In this document: one piece after another, positions 33,916 through 42,334 of the stretch | Numbering within the stretch: position 1 is the stretch's first letter | Layout of the letters: every line of letters starts with the position of its first letter | Source of the DNA: MPNO01 sp965200535 | GTDB lineage: Bacteria; Pseudomonadota; Alphaproteobacteria; MPNO01 | Direction of reading: 5' to 3' | DNA: 64,000 nucleotides | Assembly (NCBI GenBank): GCA_965200535.1 | Contig: CBDAUF010000001.1 | Location: 930,001 to 994,000 of the forward strand | Made by a program: the position numbers and the translations under genes | The notes under the pieces: model-generated | What the model was told of the DNA's origin: nothing | The model's database searches: none | Seen by the model: the letters and a program-made list of their open reading frames with translations, nothing else

Positions 33916-34599
33916 GTGGCCGAACGCATCGCCCTGGACGCCGCCGACGGGCACGTCCTCGACGCATGGCGCGCCGGGCCCGACCGCCCGGCGGGCGGGA
34001 TCGTCGTGCTGCACGCGATATACGGGCTGACCTCCCACATGGCGGATGTCTGCGACCTCTACGCGCGGGCCGGAATCGCGGCGATCGCGCCGGCGCTGTA
34101 CGACCGGTCGGGAAAGGGGGCCGTCTTCGGCTACGACGCTGCCGGCCGCGCGGGCGGCATGGCCCGGCGCGAGACCCTCCGCGAGGCGACGGTGCTGATG
34201 GATGTCGATGCCGCTGCAGCAGCGCTGCGCCCGGCCGGGCCGGTTGCCGTCCAGGGGTTCTGCACCGGCGGGACCTGGGCCTGGATTGCGGCCGCACGTC
34301 TCGCGCTCGACGCGGCCGTGATCTACTACGGCAGCGACGTCTACGAACATCGCGGCCTGCGGCCCGCCTGCCCGACCATCCTCCATTACGGCGATTGCGA
34401 CGCGGTGGTTCCGTTCGACCGGGTGGAAGCGGTCCGCGCGGCTCATCCGGCGCTCCAGTTCCACATCTACCCCGGCGCGGACCACGCGTTCTTCAACCCC
34501 GAGCAGGACAGCCACGATGCGGGCGCGGCGGCGGCCGCGCACCGGCGGACAGTGGCCTTCCTCGACGCCCGCTTTGCCGCCGCCCGCGCGCCGGAATAG
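33916..34599 (+). CDS. Dienelactone hydrolase family protein
   Basis: 227 aa from GTG 33916, with a CGAGGGA SD. The nucleophile elbow is GFCTGGTW with Cys as in true dienelactone hydrolases; the acid is in HYGDCDAVVPFD and the His is in GADHAFFNPEQ. LHAIYGLT near the N-terminus gives the substrate-binding loop. It would open lactone intermediates of aromatic or haloaromatic degradation. The 170-nt gap to the divergent amidohydrolase should hold both promoters. The MFS gene follows after 19 nt. Confidence 0.9.
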   Translation: MAERIALDAADGHVLDAWRAGPDRPAGGIVVLHAIYGLTSHMADVCDLYARAGIAAIAPALYDRSGKGAVFGYDAAGRAGGMARRETLREATVLMDVDAAAAALRPAGPVAVQGFCTGGTWAWIAAARLALDAAVIYYGSDVYEHRGLRPACPTILHYGDCDAVVPFDRVEAVRAAHPALQFHIYPGADHAFFNPEQDSHDAGAAAAAHRRTVAFLDARFAAARAPE

Positions 34600-34618
34600 G
34601 CCGGCGCGCGGGCGTGCG

Positions 34619-36049
34619 ATGAGCAAGGACGAAGGACCGGCGCGCGCCGGCTGGCTCGACCTGATGCGCGGCGGGCGGGGCGTTTTCACCGTCCTCCTCA
34701 ACCTCGCCGTCATCCTGCACGGGGTGAACACCTTCGTGCTGTCCACCGTGATGCCGTCGGTGATCGCCGATATCGGCGGGGCGTCGTATTACGCGTGGCC
34801 GGCGATGATGTACCTGATCGGGACCATCGTCGGCGCGGCGAGCGGGGCGCCGGTGCGCTCCGCCCTCGGGCGCCGCCACGGCTATGTCGCGTCCGGTCTG
34901 GTGTTCGCGGCGGGCAGCGCCGCCGCCGCGCTGGCGCCCGGCATGGCGTTCCTGCTGGGCGGGCAGCTCCTGCAAGGGTTCGGCGGCGGTCTGATGCTGT
35001 CGCAATCGATGGCGCTGGTCCGCGAGATCTACGAAGGCCCGCTGCGCCCGCGCATCCTCGCGCTGATCAACGCCACCTGGGTCGCGGCGGCGATGATCGG
35101 CCCTGCGGAAGCCGGGTTCTTCGCCGCCGCGGACTGGTGGCGCGGGGCATTCTGGGTCGCGGTCCCGTTCGCCCTCCTGGTGTGCAGCCTCGCCTGGCGC
35201 TACGTCCCGCCGTCCCGCGATCCTGCGAAGCGGACGGGCCTGCCGGTCGGCAGGCTGGGCCTGATCGCGGCCGGGGTGCTGTGCGTCGCCGCGGCGGGGC
35301 AGATCGCGTCCGTGGCGGCCGGCGCGGCGCTGGTGGTCGTCTCGTGCGTCCTGATCGGGATCGTCCTGAAACTGGACGCGGGGTCCGACAACGCACTCTT
35401 TCCGCGGCGCGCGCTGTCCCCGTCCACCGCGGTCGGGTCCGCCTACTGGATGTTCATGATGCTTGCCTTCACGCAGGTATCACCGGCCATTTTCCTGCCC
35501 CTGCTGCTCGGGGTCCTGCACGACGTGCCGGCGCTGTGGATCGGCTACTACAACATGCTGATGTCGATCGCGTGGTCGTTCGGCTCGTTCGCCGTCGCCC
35601 ATGTGAGCCGGCGCAGCACGACGCGGCGGATCACCGCCCTCGGGTTCGTGGTCTCGACGGCGGGCCTCGCCGGAATGGCGATCGGGGTCGACGGCCATCC
35701 GTTGTGGCTGCTCGCGCTTTGGTCCGTCGTCATCGGGTTCGGCATCGGGATCTCCAACGTGCTGGCGATCACCTGGACGATGTCCATCGCGGCGGAGGGG
35801 GAAGAGAGCCTGACGGCCTCCGCGATCCCGGCCATCCGCTCGCTCGGCCTCGCCTTCGGCGCGGCGGCGACCGGGCTGGTCGCCAACGCCGCGGGGCTGG
35901 GCGATGCCGCCGATCCGGCCAACGTCGCGCGTGCGCTCACCGCCGTGTTCGGGTTCTGCGCGCTGGCGCCGGCGGTCGGGCTGGCGATGACGTTTCTCTC
36001 GTTCGCGGCCAGTGCGCGGCGGACCGGCGGCGCCGGCGCTAGCGGATAA
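34619..36049 (+). CDS. MFS transporter (DHA2-like, about 14 TM)
   Basis: 476 aa from ATG 34619. Multiple hydrophobic helices and an A-like motif after TM2-3 (GAPVRSALGRRHGYVASG) place it in the major facilitator superfamily. The N-terminal FVLSTVMPSVIADIGG resembles the conserved helix-1 region of DHA2 drug:H+ antiporters. It probably exports or imports a small organic compound handled by the neighbouring hydrolases. It overlaps the convergent EamA gene by 11 nt. Confidence 0.88.
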   Translation: MSKDEGPARAGWLDLMRGGRGVFTVLLNLAVILHGVNTFVLSTVMPSVIADIGGASYYAWPAMMYLIGTIVGAASGAPVRSALGRRHGYVASGLVFAAGSAAAALAPGMAFLLGGQLLQGFGGGLMLSQSMALVREIYEGPLRPRILALINATWVAAAMIGPAEAGFFAAADWWRGAFWVAVPFALLVCSLAWRYVPPSRDPAKRTGLPVGRLGLIAAGVLCVAAAGQIASVAAGAALVVVSCVLIGIVLKLDAGSDNALFPRRALSPSTAVGSAYWMFMMLAFTQVSPAIFLPLLLGVLHDVPALWIGYYNMLMSIAWSFGSFAVAHVSRRSTTRRITALGFVVSTAGLAGMAIGVDGHPLWLLALWSVVIGFGIGISNVLAITWTMSIAAEGEESLTASAIPAIRSLGLAFGAAATGLVANAAGLGDAADPANVARALTAVFGFCALAPAVGLAMTFLSFAASARRTGGAGASG

Positions 36050-36914
36050 GCGGCCCGCCCCGGCGCTCCTCGCGCCAGGTGTTGTAGTAGGCGGCGCAGA
36101 ATATGATCGCCGCGCCCAACAGGATCGGCAGGTCGACCCCCTCGCCGAACAGGACGACGCCGGCGGCGACCGACAGCGGCAGGCGAAGAAAGTCGAACGG
36201 CACCACGAAGCTCGCATCCGCTGCGGCCATCGCCCGGGTGACGCAGTAATGCGTCGAGTAGCCCGCGACCCCGAGGGCTGCGATCGCCGGCAGATCGGCG
36301 GCTTCCGGGGTCCGCCAGACGAACGCCGCCGGGATCGCCGAGTAGGCCAGCACGAAGAGGCTCATGTAGAAGACGACCACGTTGCCGGACTCACTGGACG
36401 ACAGTTTCTTGGTGGCGATGAAGGCGGACGCGTAGAAGAACGCCGCCGCGAGCACGACGACCGGGCCGATGCCGAGCGCGATCTCGGTCGGTCGCAGGAT
36501 GACCAGGGTACCGAGGAAACCGGCGGCGACCACGCACGCACGCGGCAGGTCGACGCGCTCGCCGAGCACGACCACCGCCATCGCCACCACAAAGATCGGC
36601 ATGGTGAACTGGAGCGCCGACAACTCGGCGAGGGTCACGAGGGTCACACCGAAAAACCACGCGACATTGCCGGCATAGAGAAGCCCGTTGCGCAGTCCGT
36701 GCAGGGCGAGGCGGCGGGTTTTCGCGGTCGCCAGCCCGGAACGGGCGATCCACGGCGCCATCAGGCACAGGTTGACCACGCTCCGCAGGAAGATCAGCTG
36801 GAGGACGTGGTACTCGGGCGTGAGAAAACGGACCAGGAGCGCCATCGCCACCAGCGAGGACGCCGCGCCGATCATGAAGAGCGCGCCCTCGATCTGACGG
36901 GAGAAGAGTGTCAA
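36039..36914 (-). CDS. EamA/RhaT-family (DMT superfamily) transporter
   Basis: 291 aa, ten predicted helices in two repeats. The repeat pattern is visible in RSVVNLCLMAPW, ALQFTMPIFVVAMAVVVLGERV (first half) and VPFDFLRLPLSVAAGVVLFGEGV (second half), the typical F-x3-P...GE-x signatures of EamA domains. Probably an exporter of a metabolite or amino acid. It lies downstream of the Rieske gene on the same strand with a 40-nt gap. Confidence 0.9.
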   Translation of the reverse strand: MTLFSRQIEGALFMIGAASSLVAMALLVRFLTPEYHVLQLIFLRSVVNLCLMAPWIARSGLATAKTRRLALHGLRNGLLYAGNVAWFFGVTLVTLAELSALQFTMPIFVVAMAVVVLGERVDLPRACVVAAGFLGTLVILRPTEIALGIGPVVVLAAAFFYASAFIATKKLSSSESGNVVVFYMSLFVLAYSAIPAAFVWRTPEAADLPAIAALGVAGYSTHYCVTRAMAAADASFVVPFDFLRLPLSVAAGVVLFGEGVDLPILLGAAIIFCAAYYNTWREERRGGPLIR

Positions 36915-36954
36915 CGCCGGAAAGGGCGCGCGGCCGCCGGGGCCGATGCCGCGG

Positions 36955-37947
36955 TCAGGCGACCTCGGCGCTCTCGGCGACGCCCCATCTGAGGCCCATG
37001 CCCTTCAGCCAGCGGCGGTAGGCGACCGAGAACTTGTCGGCGCGGATGTGAAGCTCGTCTTTCAGGTCGAGCGGAATCTCGGCCGGACGCTGGCTTTCGA
37101 CGATCCACTTGTCCTGGCTGAACACCTTGTCCTGGCGCTCGATGATCTGCTGTTCGGTGACCTGGTCGCCGAAATTGATCGCCACCAGGAGCCACACCAG
37201 GCAGTCGTCCGGCGCCAGCGGGGTGACCGTCAGCATCATGCAGAACATGTTGCCGTCGCCGGTCTCCTTGGCGAAGTAGGCCGTGGTCGGGCGGAAGCAG
37301 CGGTAGGTGTAGTGGGTCATCGCCGGAATGCCCCGATGGTCGGCGAAGGGCTGCCAGATCGGGACGCGGCCGGTGCGAATCCCCTCCTCGTCCTCGAACA
37401 CGTCGTAGTCCTCGATGATGTCGGGCCGCGAGGGATCGCCGTTGATCATCGGATGAACGAAGGGAAAGTGCGGGATGTCGATGAAGTTCTCGACCGTGCG
37501 GAACGGGTTGGCGCGGAAGTTGTAGGGGCCGACGATCTGCTTGCGGTATGCATCGTCGCGCCATTCCGGGAACGGCGGCACGTCGCGCTCGGGCTCGCCC
37601 ATCGAGACCCAGAGAAAGCCGTAGGCCTCCTTGGCGCGGTAGGTCTCGACGCGGGCGCCGGCCGGCGGGGTAAGCTTCGGCATCGCCGGGATGAAGACGC
37701 AGCGCCCCTCCCTGTTGTAGTGCCAGGCGTGATACGGGCAGGTGAGCTGCCCGTCGCGGACCGCGCCGAGCGAAAGCCGGGCGCCGCGATGGGCGCAGTG
37801 ATCCTTCCACGCCATCACCTCGCCGCCCGAGCGCCACAGGACAAGATCGGTCCCGAACAGGCTCGCCGCCATCACCGCGCCGTCTTCGAGATCGCTCGCG
37901 CGCCCGACGACCTGCCAATCGTTCCTGAGTACCGGATCGTCGATCAT
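36955..37947 (-). CDS. Rieske [2Fe-2S] oxygenase, alpha subunit (second in window)
   Basis: 330 aa from ATG 37947 (MIDDPVLRNDW), preceded by GGAAAA; ATG 37971 is eight codons earlier without SD. Cluster ligands are C51-x-H53 (DHCAHRG) and C70-x2-H73 (CPYHAW). The catalytic iron site is NFIDIPHFPFVHP (D-x2-H-x4-H). The length matches vanillate O-demethylase oxygenase-like single-domain alpha subunits. It needs a separate reductase. It is divergent from the TauE/SafE gene with which it shares a roughly 150-nt control region. Confidence 0.88.
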   Translation of the reverse strand: MIDDPVLRNDWQVVGRASDLEDGAVMAASLFGTDLVLWRSGGEVMAWKDHCAHRGARLSLGAVRDGQLTCPYHAWHYNREGRCVFIPAMPKLTPPAGARVETYRAKEAYGFLWVSMGEPERDVPPFPEWRDDAYRKQIVGPYNFRANPFRTVENFIDIPHFPFVHPMINGDPSRPDIIEDYDVFEDEEGIRTGRVPIWQPFADHRGIPAMTHYTYRCFRPTTAYFAKETGDGNMFCMMLTVTPLAPDDCLVWLLVAINFGDQVTEQQIIERQDKVFSQDKWIVESQRPAEIPLDLKDELHIRADKFSVAYRRWLKGMGLRWGVAESAEVA

Positions 37948-38095
37948 CTTGTTTTCCGAATTGAACCGCATGCCATTCTGCCGTCTGACGCGGACTGCGT
38001 CCACGGTGGGCTGCGGCCGACCGCGGGCGCGTCCCGCCCGCCACGGTGCGACGCCTCGATCCTGCCGCCTGACGCGGCGGCAGGCTTGCGGCATC

Positions 38096-38872
38096 ATGGG
38101 GCGCATGAACCCTTCCTTTCTCGGCGTGCCGGATGTCGACGTCTGGGTGTTCGGCGGGCTGACGGCCTTCTCGTTCGTGAGCGCGTTCATTGCCGCCACC
38201 ATCGGCACCGCCGGCGGGCTGGTCCTGCTGGCGGTGATGGCGATCTTCTTCCCGCCCGCGGTGCTGATCCCGATACACACGATGGTCATGCTGGGCTCCT
38301 CCTCCAGCCTTGCCGCGATGCGCTGGCGTTTCGTCCTGCGGGGGACCCTGCCGCCCTTTCTCCTCGGTTCGGTTCTCGGAGCGGCGGCGGGCGCGCAGAT
38401 CTTCGTGACGCTTTCCAGCACGGTCCTCCAAGGCATTCTCGGAGTCTTCATCCTCGTGGTCGCGTGGCTGCCGGGCTTCGCCCGCTTCGGGCCGGAACGC
38501 GGCCGCTTCGCCGTGCTCGGCTTCGCGATGACCTTTCTCGGCATCTTCGTCAGCGCGACCGGCAGCCTGCTCGCCCCCTTCGTCGCCGGCGCCGCAGAAG
38601 ACCGGCGGTATGTGCCGCCGACCCTGTCGGCCCAGATGACCATCGTCCATATTTCGAAACTGACCGCCTTCGGCGCGCTCGGCGTCGCCGTCGGCGCCTA
38701 TCTCCCCCTTGTTGCGGCGATGATCGCGGTCTCGGCGCTCGGCAATATCGTCGGCAGCCGGGCTCTCGACAGGGTTCCGGAACGCACCTTCCGGATCGCC
38801 TTCCAGATCGTTCTGACCGGCCTCGGGCTCCGCCTGCTCTGGGTCGCCGCGGCCCAAGCGGGGGCGGTCTGA
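38096..38872 (+). CDS. TauE/SafE family membrane permease
   Basis: 258 aa, about eight helices. TIGTAGGLVLLAVMAIFFPPA in the first helices and VSALGNIVGSRALDRVPE near the end fit the two-repeat TauE/SafE fold. Members move sulfoacetate, sulfite or other organic anions across the inner membrane. ATG 38096 was taken; ATG 38105, three codons later, is equally possible. It sits opposite the Rieske oxygenase, so it may export an anionic product or import a substrate. Confidence 0.87.
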   Translation: MGRMNPSFLGVPDVDVWVFGGLTAFSFVSAFIAATIGTAGGLVLLAVMAIFFPPAVLIPIHTMVMLGSSSSLAAMRWRFVLRGTLPPFLLGSVLGAAAGAQIFVTLSSTVLQGILGVFILVVAWLPGFARFGPERGRFAVLGFAMTFLGIFVSATGSLLAPFVAGAAEDRRYVPPTLSAQMTIVHISKLTAFGALGVAVGAYLPLVAAMIAVSALGNIVGSRALDRVPERTFRIAFQIVLTGLGLRLLWVAAAQAGAV

Positions 38873-38985
38873 CGGTGCGCGCCGACGATGGGGTCCGCGA
38901 GATCGACAGCCGCGGCGGCCCGGTTTGATGGCTGCGGCGGCTCCGCTAGAGTCGCATGCGGAAGCCGAACCGTGAGGACGCCGCC

Positions 38986-39531
38986 ATGCCCAGACTTAGG
39001 CCGCTCGCCAGCGGCGAGGCGCCGGAAGCCGCGCGGGCGCCGATGGAGGCCGCCGAGCGCGCGCTCGGCGCACCGTCGGTGCCGGCGGGAATACAGGCGC
39101 GCTGCCCGCCGATCCTCAAGGCCGGCCGCGCGTTGGGCGCGGCGCCGGCGGAGAGCGGCACCCTGCCGGCCGACCTCCGCGCGCTGGTTTGCGTCCGCGT
39201 CGCCCAGATCGTCGCGTGCCCGTTCTGAATTGACACCAACGCTGCCGGGGGCAGCGCCGCAGGAAGCACCGACGAGAAGATCGCCGCTGTCGCCGCTTGG
39301 GTCGACAGCCCGCTGTTCGACGCCGCCGAAAAGGCCGCCTTCGCCTTTGCCGAGGGGATGACGACGACGCCGGCGGCGGTGACCGACGAGGTCTACGCCG
39401 AGGCCGCCAGATATTTCTCGGAGGCGCAGCTCGTCGAACTCGCGGCGACCGCGGCGATGGAGAATTACCGCGCCCGGCTCAACCGTGCGTTCCTCGTCGA
39501 GTCGCAGGGGATCTATCGGCCCGCGGGTTAG
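38986..39531 (+). CDS. Carboxymuconolactone decarboxylase/AhpD-like protein with in-frame TGA at the redox site (candidate selenoprotein)
   Basis: ATG 38986 has a GAGGA SD. The frame reads VRVAQIVACPF then TGA (39226-39228) then IDTNAAGG, and continues open for 100 more codons to TAG 39529. The downstream part is fully family-like: AFAFAEGM, EVYAEAARYFSE, LVELAATAAMENYRARLN and ESQGIYRPAG. The TGA falls exactly where the second Cys of C-P-F-C is expected, giving C78-P-F-U81 in a 181-aa product. A 7-bp hairpin with a GGG loop follows at 39240-39256, 18 nt from the TGA to the loop, meeting the usual bacterial SECIS geometry. AhpD-like C-x2-U selenoproteins are a known class. Alternatively this is a point nonsense mutation. 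sel genes are not in the window. The 3' end overlaps the convergent hydrolase by 4 nt. Confidence 0.75.
39240..39256 (+). promoter_or_regulatory. Putative bacterial SECIS hairpin
   Basis: CGCTGCC (39240-39246), loop GGG (39247-39249), GGCAGCG (39250-39256): a perfect 7-bp stem inside the coding sequence. The loop begins 18 nt after the TGA and has G at its first two positions, as the bacterial SECIS model requires for SelB binding. The stem also encodes ordinary family residues, so it could be chance in GC-rich DNA. Confidence 0.6.
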
Positions 39532-40403
39532 ATCCCGAGCAGTCGCCTGGCGGCTGCAACGGTCGCATGGCCGGGTTCGGCCAGGGTGTCGAGCACGGTG
39601 AAATGGTCCGTGCCGGGAACGATGAGCACGTCCGCCTCGACACCCGCCTTGCGCCACTCGGCGGCGAAATCCCCGGCCTGGCGGATGAATTCGTCGGACT
39701 CGTCGCCGCCGGCGACCACCGTCATCGGCGCCCGGGTCGCGGGCGTATGGAAGATCGGGCTCAGCGCCCGCGCCTCGGCCGCGTCCATACGGACCGCATC
39801 GTTGAGCGGGGTGTGGCGCAACGGCTCGATATCGTAGACGCCGCTGATCGGAAGGCCCGCCGCTACCACGCCGGCGGGCAGATCGTCGGCGAAGGCGGGC
39901 CAGTCGGTCGCCATCATCATCGCCGTCAGGTGTCCGCCGGCGGAATGTCCGGAGACGGCGATCGCGCCGCGGTCGTAGCCGAACCGCCCGGCCTCGCGCC
40001 ACAGATAGGCGATTGCCCGGCGGATCTGGTCGGTGAGTTCGGTGAGCGTGACCGACGGGCAGAGCGCGTATTCGATATTGGCGAAGGCAGCGCCCGCCGG
40101 CACCAGTTCCTCGCCGAGGAAGGCGAACGGTTCCTTGTCGTTCCACTGCCAGTAACCGCCGTGGATGAAGGCGAAGAGCGGTGCGCCGTCGGCCTCGGGC
40201 AGGAACAGGTCGAGGCGTTCGCGCGGATGTGCGCCGTAGGCAAGGTCGAGAGCGGCCCGCTTGGCCCCGGCGCGGCACCGGTCGGACCGCTCGGCCTGCC
40301 GCGCTTTGATCGCCGCCAGCGCCTCGGCCGCGATCATCCCGCGGTTGTCGTATTGTGCGTAGAGCGCATCCTTGTGGTAGCCGCGATAGACCGCTTGCGT
40401 CAT
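39528..40403 (-). CDS. Alpha/beta hydrolase, kynurenine-formamidase-like
   Basis: 291 aa from ATG 40403. The oxyanion motif HGGYW is diagnostic for the arylformamidase branch of the esterase/lipase fold; the elbow is SGHSAGGHL, the acid is in VVAGGDESDEF, and the His is in VPGTDHFTVLD. ISGVYDIEPL also fits. It would hydrolyse N-formylkynurenine or a related arylformamide. No other kyn genes are nearby, so a role on another aromatic amide is possible. Upstream lies the 305-nt gap with parS. Confidence 0.85.
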   Translation of the reverse strand: MTQAVYRGYHKDALYAQYDNRGMIAAEALAAIKARQAERSDRCRAGAKRAALDLAYGAHPRERLDLFLPEADGAPLFAFIHGGYWQWNDKEPFAFLGEELVPAGAAFANIEYALCPSVTLTELTDQIRRAIAYLWREAGRFGYDRGAIAVSGHSAGGHLTAMMMATDWPAFADDLPAGVVAAGLPISGVYDIEPLRHTPLNDAVRMDAAEARALSPIFHTPATRAPMTVVAGGDESDEFIRQAGDFAAEWRKAGVEADVLIVPGTDHFTVLDTLAEPGHATVAAARRLLGI

Positions 40404-40708
40404 GGCCGGTTCCCCTTCGGTCGGTGCGGCATTGTGCTGCGGCCGCCGGGGCGAGACAAGCTGCGCGGCCGACCTGTCCGCATCGTCTTCACCCGTCGTG
40501 TGAAGAGTGCGGGCCAGTCTCAAGAGAATGTTTCACGTGAAACATTGGTCAATATTGCTGCCCTATTTTTCGGGCCGTTTTGCGTCCCCCGGGGACAGGA
40601 ACGGCCGGCGGAACGCTGTCCCGTGTGTCACCGGCCTGCCGCCGCGCGTTGGCATCGCGCCTGCCCCGGTGTACCGTCGCGCCCGCACGGAACGGGCGAG
40701 GCGACGGG
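40404..40708. other. 305-nt intergenic region with parS
   Basis: Gap between the divergent hydrolase and UbiD genes. Apart from parS (40529-40544) it has a locally AT-rich stretch (40545-40580, with CAATATTG) and then GC-rich DNA up to the UbiD start. The promoters of both genes must lie here; no clear -35/-10 pair stands out. Confidence 0.6.
40529..40544. other. parS centromere site (ParB-binding)
   Basis: TGTTTCACGTGAAACA is a perfect 16-bp palindrome identical to the consensus chromosomal parS sequence. It lies in an intergenic region, as functional sites can. ParB spreads from such sites to drive origin segregation and SMC loading. parS sites cluster near oriC, so this window is probably in the origin-proximal part of the chromosome. 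No parA or parB is in the window. Confidence 0.9.
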
Positions 40709-42334
40709 ATGGCGGAGAATTTTCGCGAACTGCTGACGGAGTTGCGGACCGGCGGCCATCTGCTCGACATCGAGCGCGAGGTCGATATTCGCCATATCGC
40801 GGCGCTGGTCGACCAGTCGGACAGGGCGCTCCTGTTCTCCAACGTCGCGGGGTACGACATGCCGGTGGTTTCCGGCGTGATCAACGACCGCGACAGACTC
40901 GCCGTCGCGATGGGCTGTTCCTTCGGCGAGATCGAAGGGAAGGTGCGCGCCGGCCTCGACCGTCCGCTGGAGCCGCGTTCGGTCAACACCGGCCCGTCGC
41001 GCGAGATCCTGCTGGAAGGCAAGGATGTCGATCTATACCGGCTGCCGATCCCGTTGTTCTCGGTGCTCGACGGCGGGCCGATGATCACGGCCGGGGTAAC
41101 GCTGGCGCGCGATCCGGACGGCAAACACGGGCTGAACGCCGGGGTCTACCGCTATCTGGTCAAGGAGCCGGCGGTGACCGGAATCGATATCGTCACCCCC
41201 AACAATCTGCGCCGCTTCGCCGAACGGGCGTTCGCGCGGGGCGAGGCGCTGCCGATCTCGATCAATATCGGCACCCATCCCATCGAGATCATTGCCGCCA
41301 CCTACAAGGCGCCCATCGGCACCAGCGAGGTGGCGATCGCCGGCGGGATACGGGGCGAGGGGCTGGCCCTCACCCCGTGCCGGACGGTCGATATCGAGTG
41401 CATCGCCGACGCGGAAATCGTTCTCGAGGCGGAAATCCTGCCGACCGGCTGGACCCGCCCGGAGGGCCGGTTCGGCGAATTCACGCGGCTGATGGGCGGG
41501 CTTCACTGGAACCCGCTGGTCCGCGTCAAGGCGGTCGCCATGCGCCGGGATGCGGTCTACTACGCGCTGCACATGCCGTGGGAGAACATCTGGCCGTCGG
41601 GGCCGATCTACGAGGCCGCCGTCCGGCGTGTCTGCTACGAGGCCGGGGTGCAGGTCACCGCGGTCAACATCACGCCGGGCGGGTGCTGTCACTGGCATGC
41701 GGTGATCGCCATCAAGCCGCATCCCGGCGACGGCAAGAACGCGATCACGGCGGCGCTGTCGGTCGCCGACATGAAGCACGTCACCGTGGTGGAGGACGAT
41801 ATCGACGTGTTCGACGCCGTGGATGTCGAATGGGCGGTGGCGACCCGCGTGCAGGCCGACCGCGACGTGCTGATCGTGTCCAACGCGCGCTCCAAGCCGC
41901 TCGATCCCAGCCTGCGCATCGAACCGGGCAAGGTGCCGACGACCGCCAAGATGGGGATCGACGCGACCATCTCCGATGACGTGCCGCGCACGCGGTTCCA
42001 TCGGATCGCCTACGCCTACGCCGACAGCGTCAGGCTCGAGGATTATCTCGGTCCGGCAGACGGCGCGGCAGGCGCGGCAACCGTGTCCGCCGCCGGGGAC
42101 GACGCCGATATCGACGACCTCGCCCGCCGCATCTGCGCCGACATCGAGGAGGCGCCGGCCTACTTCGCCGAACTGGCCGAGCGTTACGCCGGCAAAGGCT
42201 TCCAGGCGGTCGCCCGGGCGCTGGGCAGGCTGCACGCCGACGACGTGCTTTGGCAGGATCCCGAGGGGCGGCATTGCCTCAGGGATTCGCGCTTTGCGGC
42301 GCGGCCGCCGGCTGCGAACGGGGGCGGGTCGTGA
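40709..42334 (+). CDS. UbiD family (prenyl-FMN-dependent) decarboxylase
   Basis: 541 aa from ATG 40709. UbiD marks include TAGVTLARDPDGKHGLNAGVYR, the substrate-site HPIEIIAATYKAPIGTSE, CRTVDIECIADAEIVLEAEI, and the active-site acid region VEDDIDVFDAVDVEWA. These enzymes (de)carboxylate aromatic or alpha,beta-unsaturated acids and need prenylated FMN from a UbiX, not found here. The C-terminal 80 residues are an extra, less conserved segment. Its stop overlaps the GTG of the FAH-family gene, so both are co-translated. Confidence 0.9.
   Translation: MAENFRELLTELRTGGHLLDIEREVDIRHIAALVDQSDRALLFSNVAGYDMPVVSGVINDRDRLAVAMGCSFGEIEGKVRAGLDRPLEPRSVNTGPSREILLEGKDVDLYRLPIPLFSVLDGGPMITAGVTLARDPDGKHGLNAGVYRYLVKEPAVTGIDIVTPNNLRRFAERAFARGEALPISINIGTHPIEIIAATYKAPIGTSEVAIAGGIRGEGLALTPCRTVDIECIADAEIVLEAEILPTGWTRPEGRFGEFTRLMGGLHWNPLVRVKAVAMRRDAVYYALHMPWENIWPSGPIYEAAVRRVCYEAGVQVTAVNITPGGCCHWHAVIAIKPHPGDGKNAITAALSVADMKHVTVVEDDIDVFDAVDVEWAVATRVQADRDVLIVSNARSKPLDPSLRIEPGKVPTTAKMGIDATISDDVPRTRFHRIAYAYADSVRLEDYLGPADGAAGAATVSAAGDDADIDDLARRICADIEEAPAYFAELAERYAGKGFQAVARALGRLHADDVLWQDPEGRHCLRDSRFAARPPAANGGGS

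Noticed and set aside
38986..39228. Treating the AhpD-like ORF as a complete 80-aa protein ending at TGA
   Set aside because: It would end inside the redox motif, while the same frame continues with 100 codons of clear family sequence.
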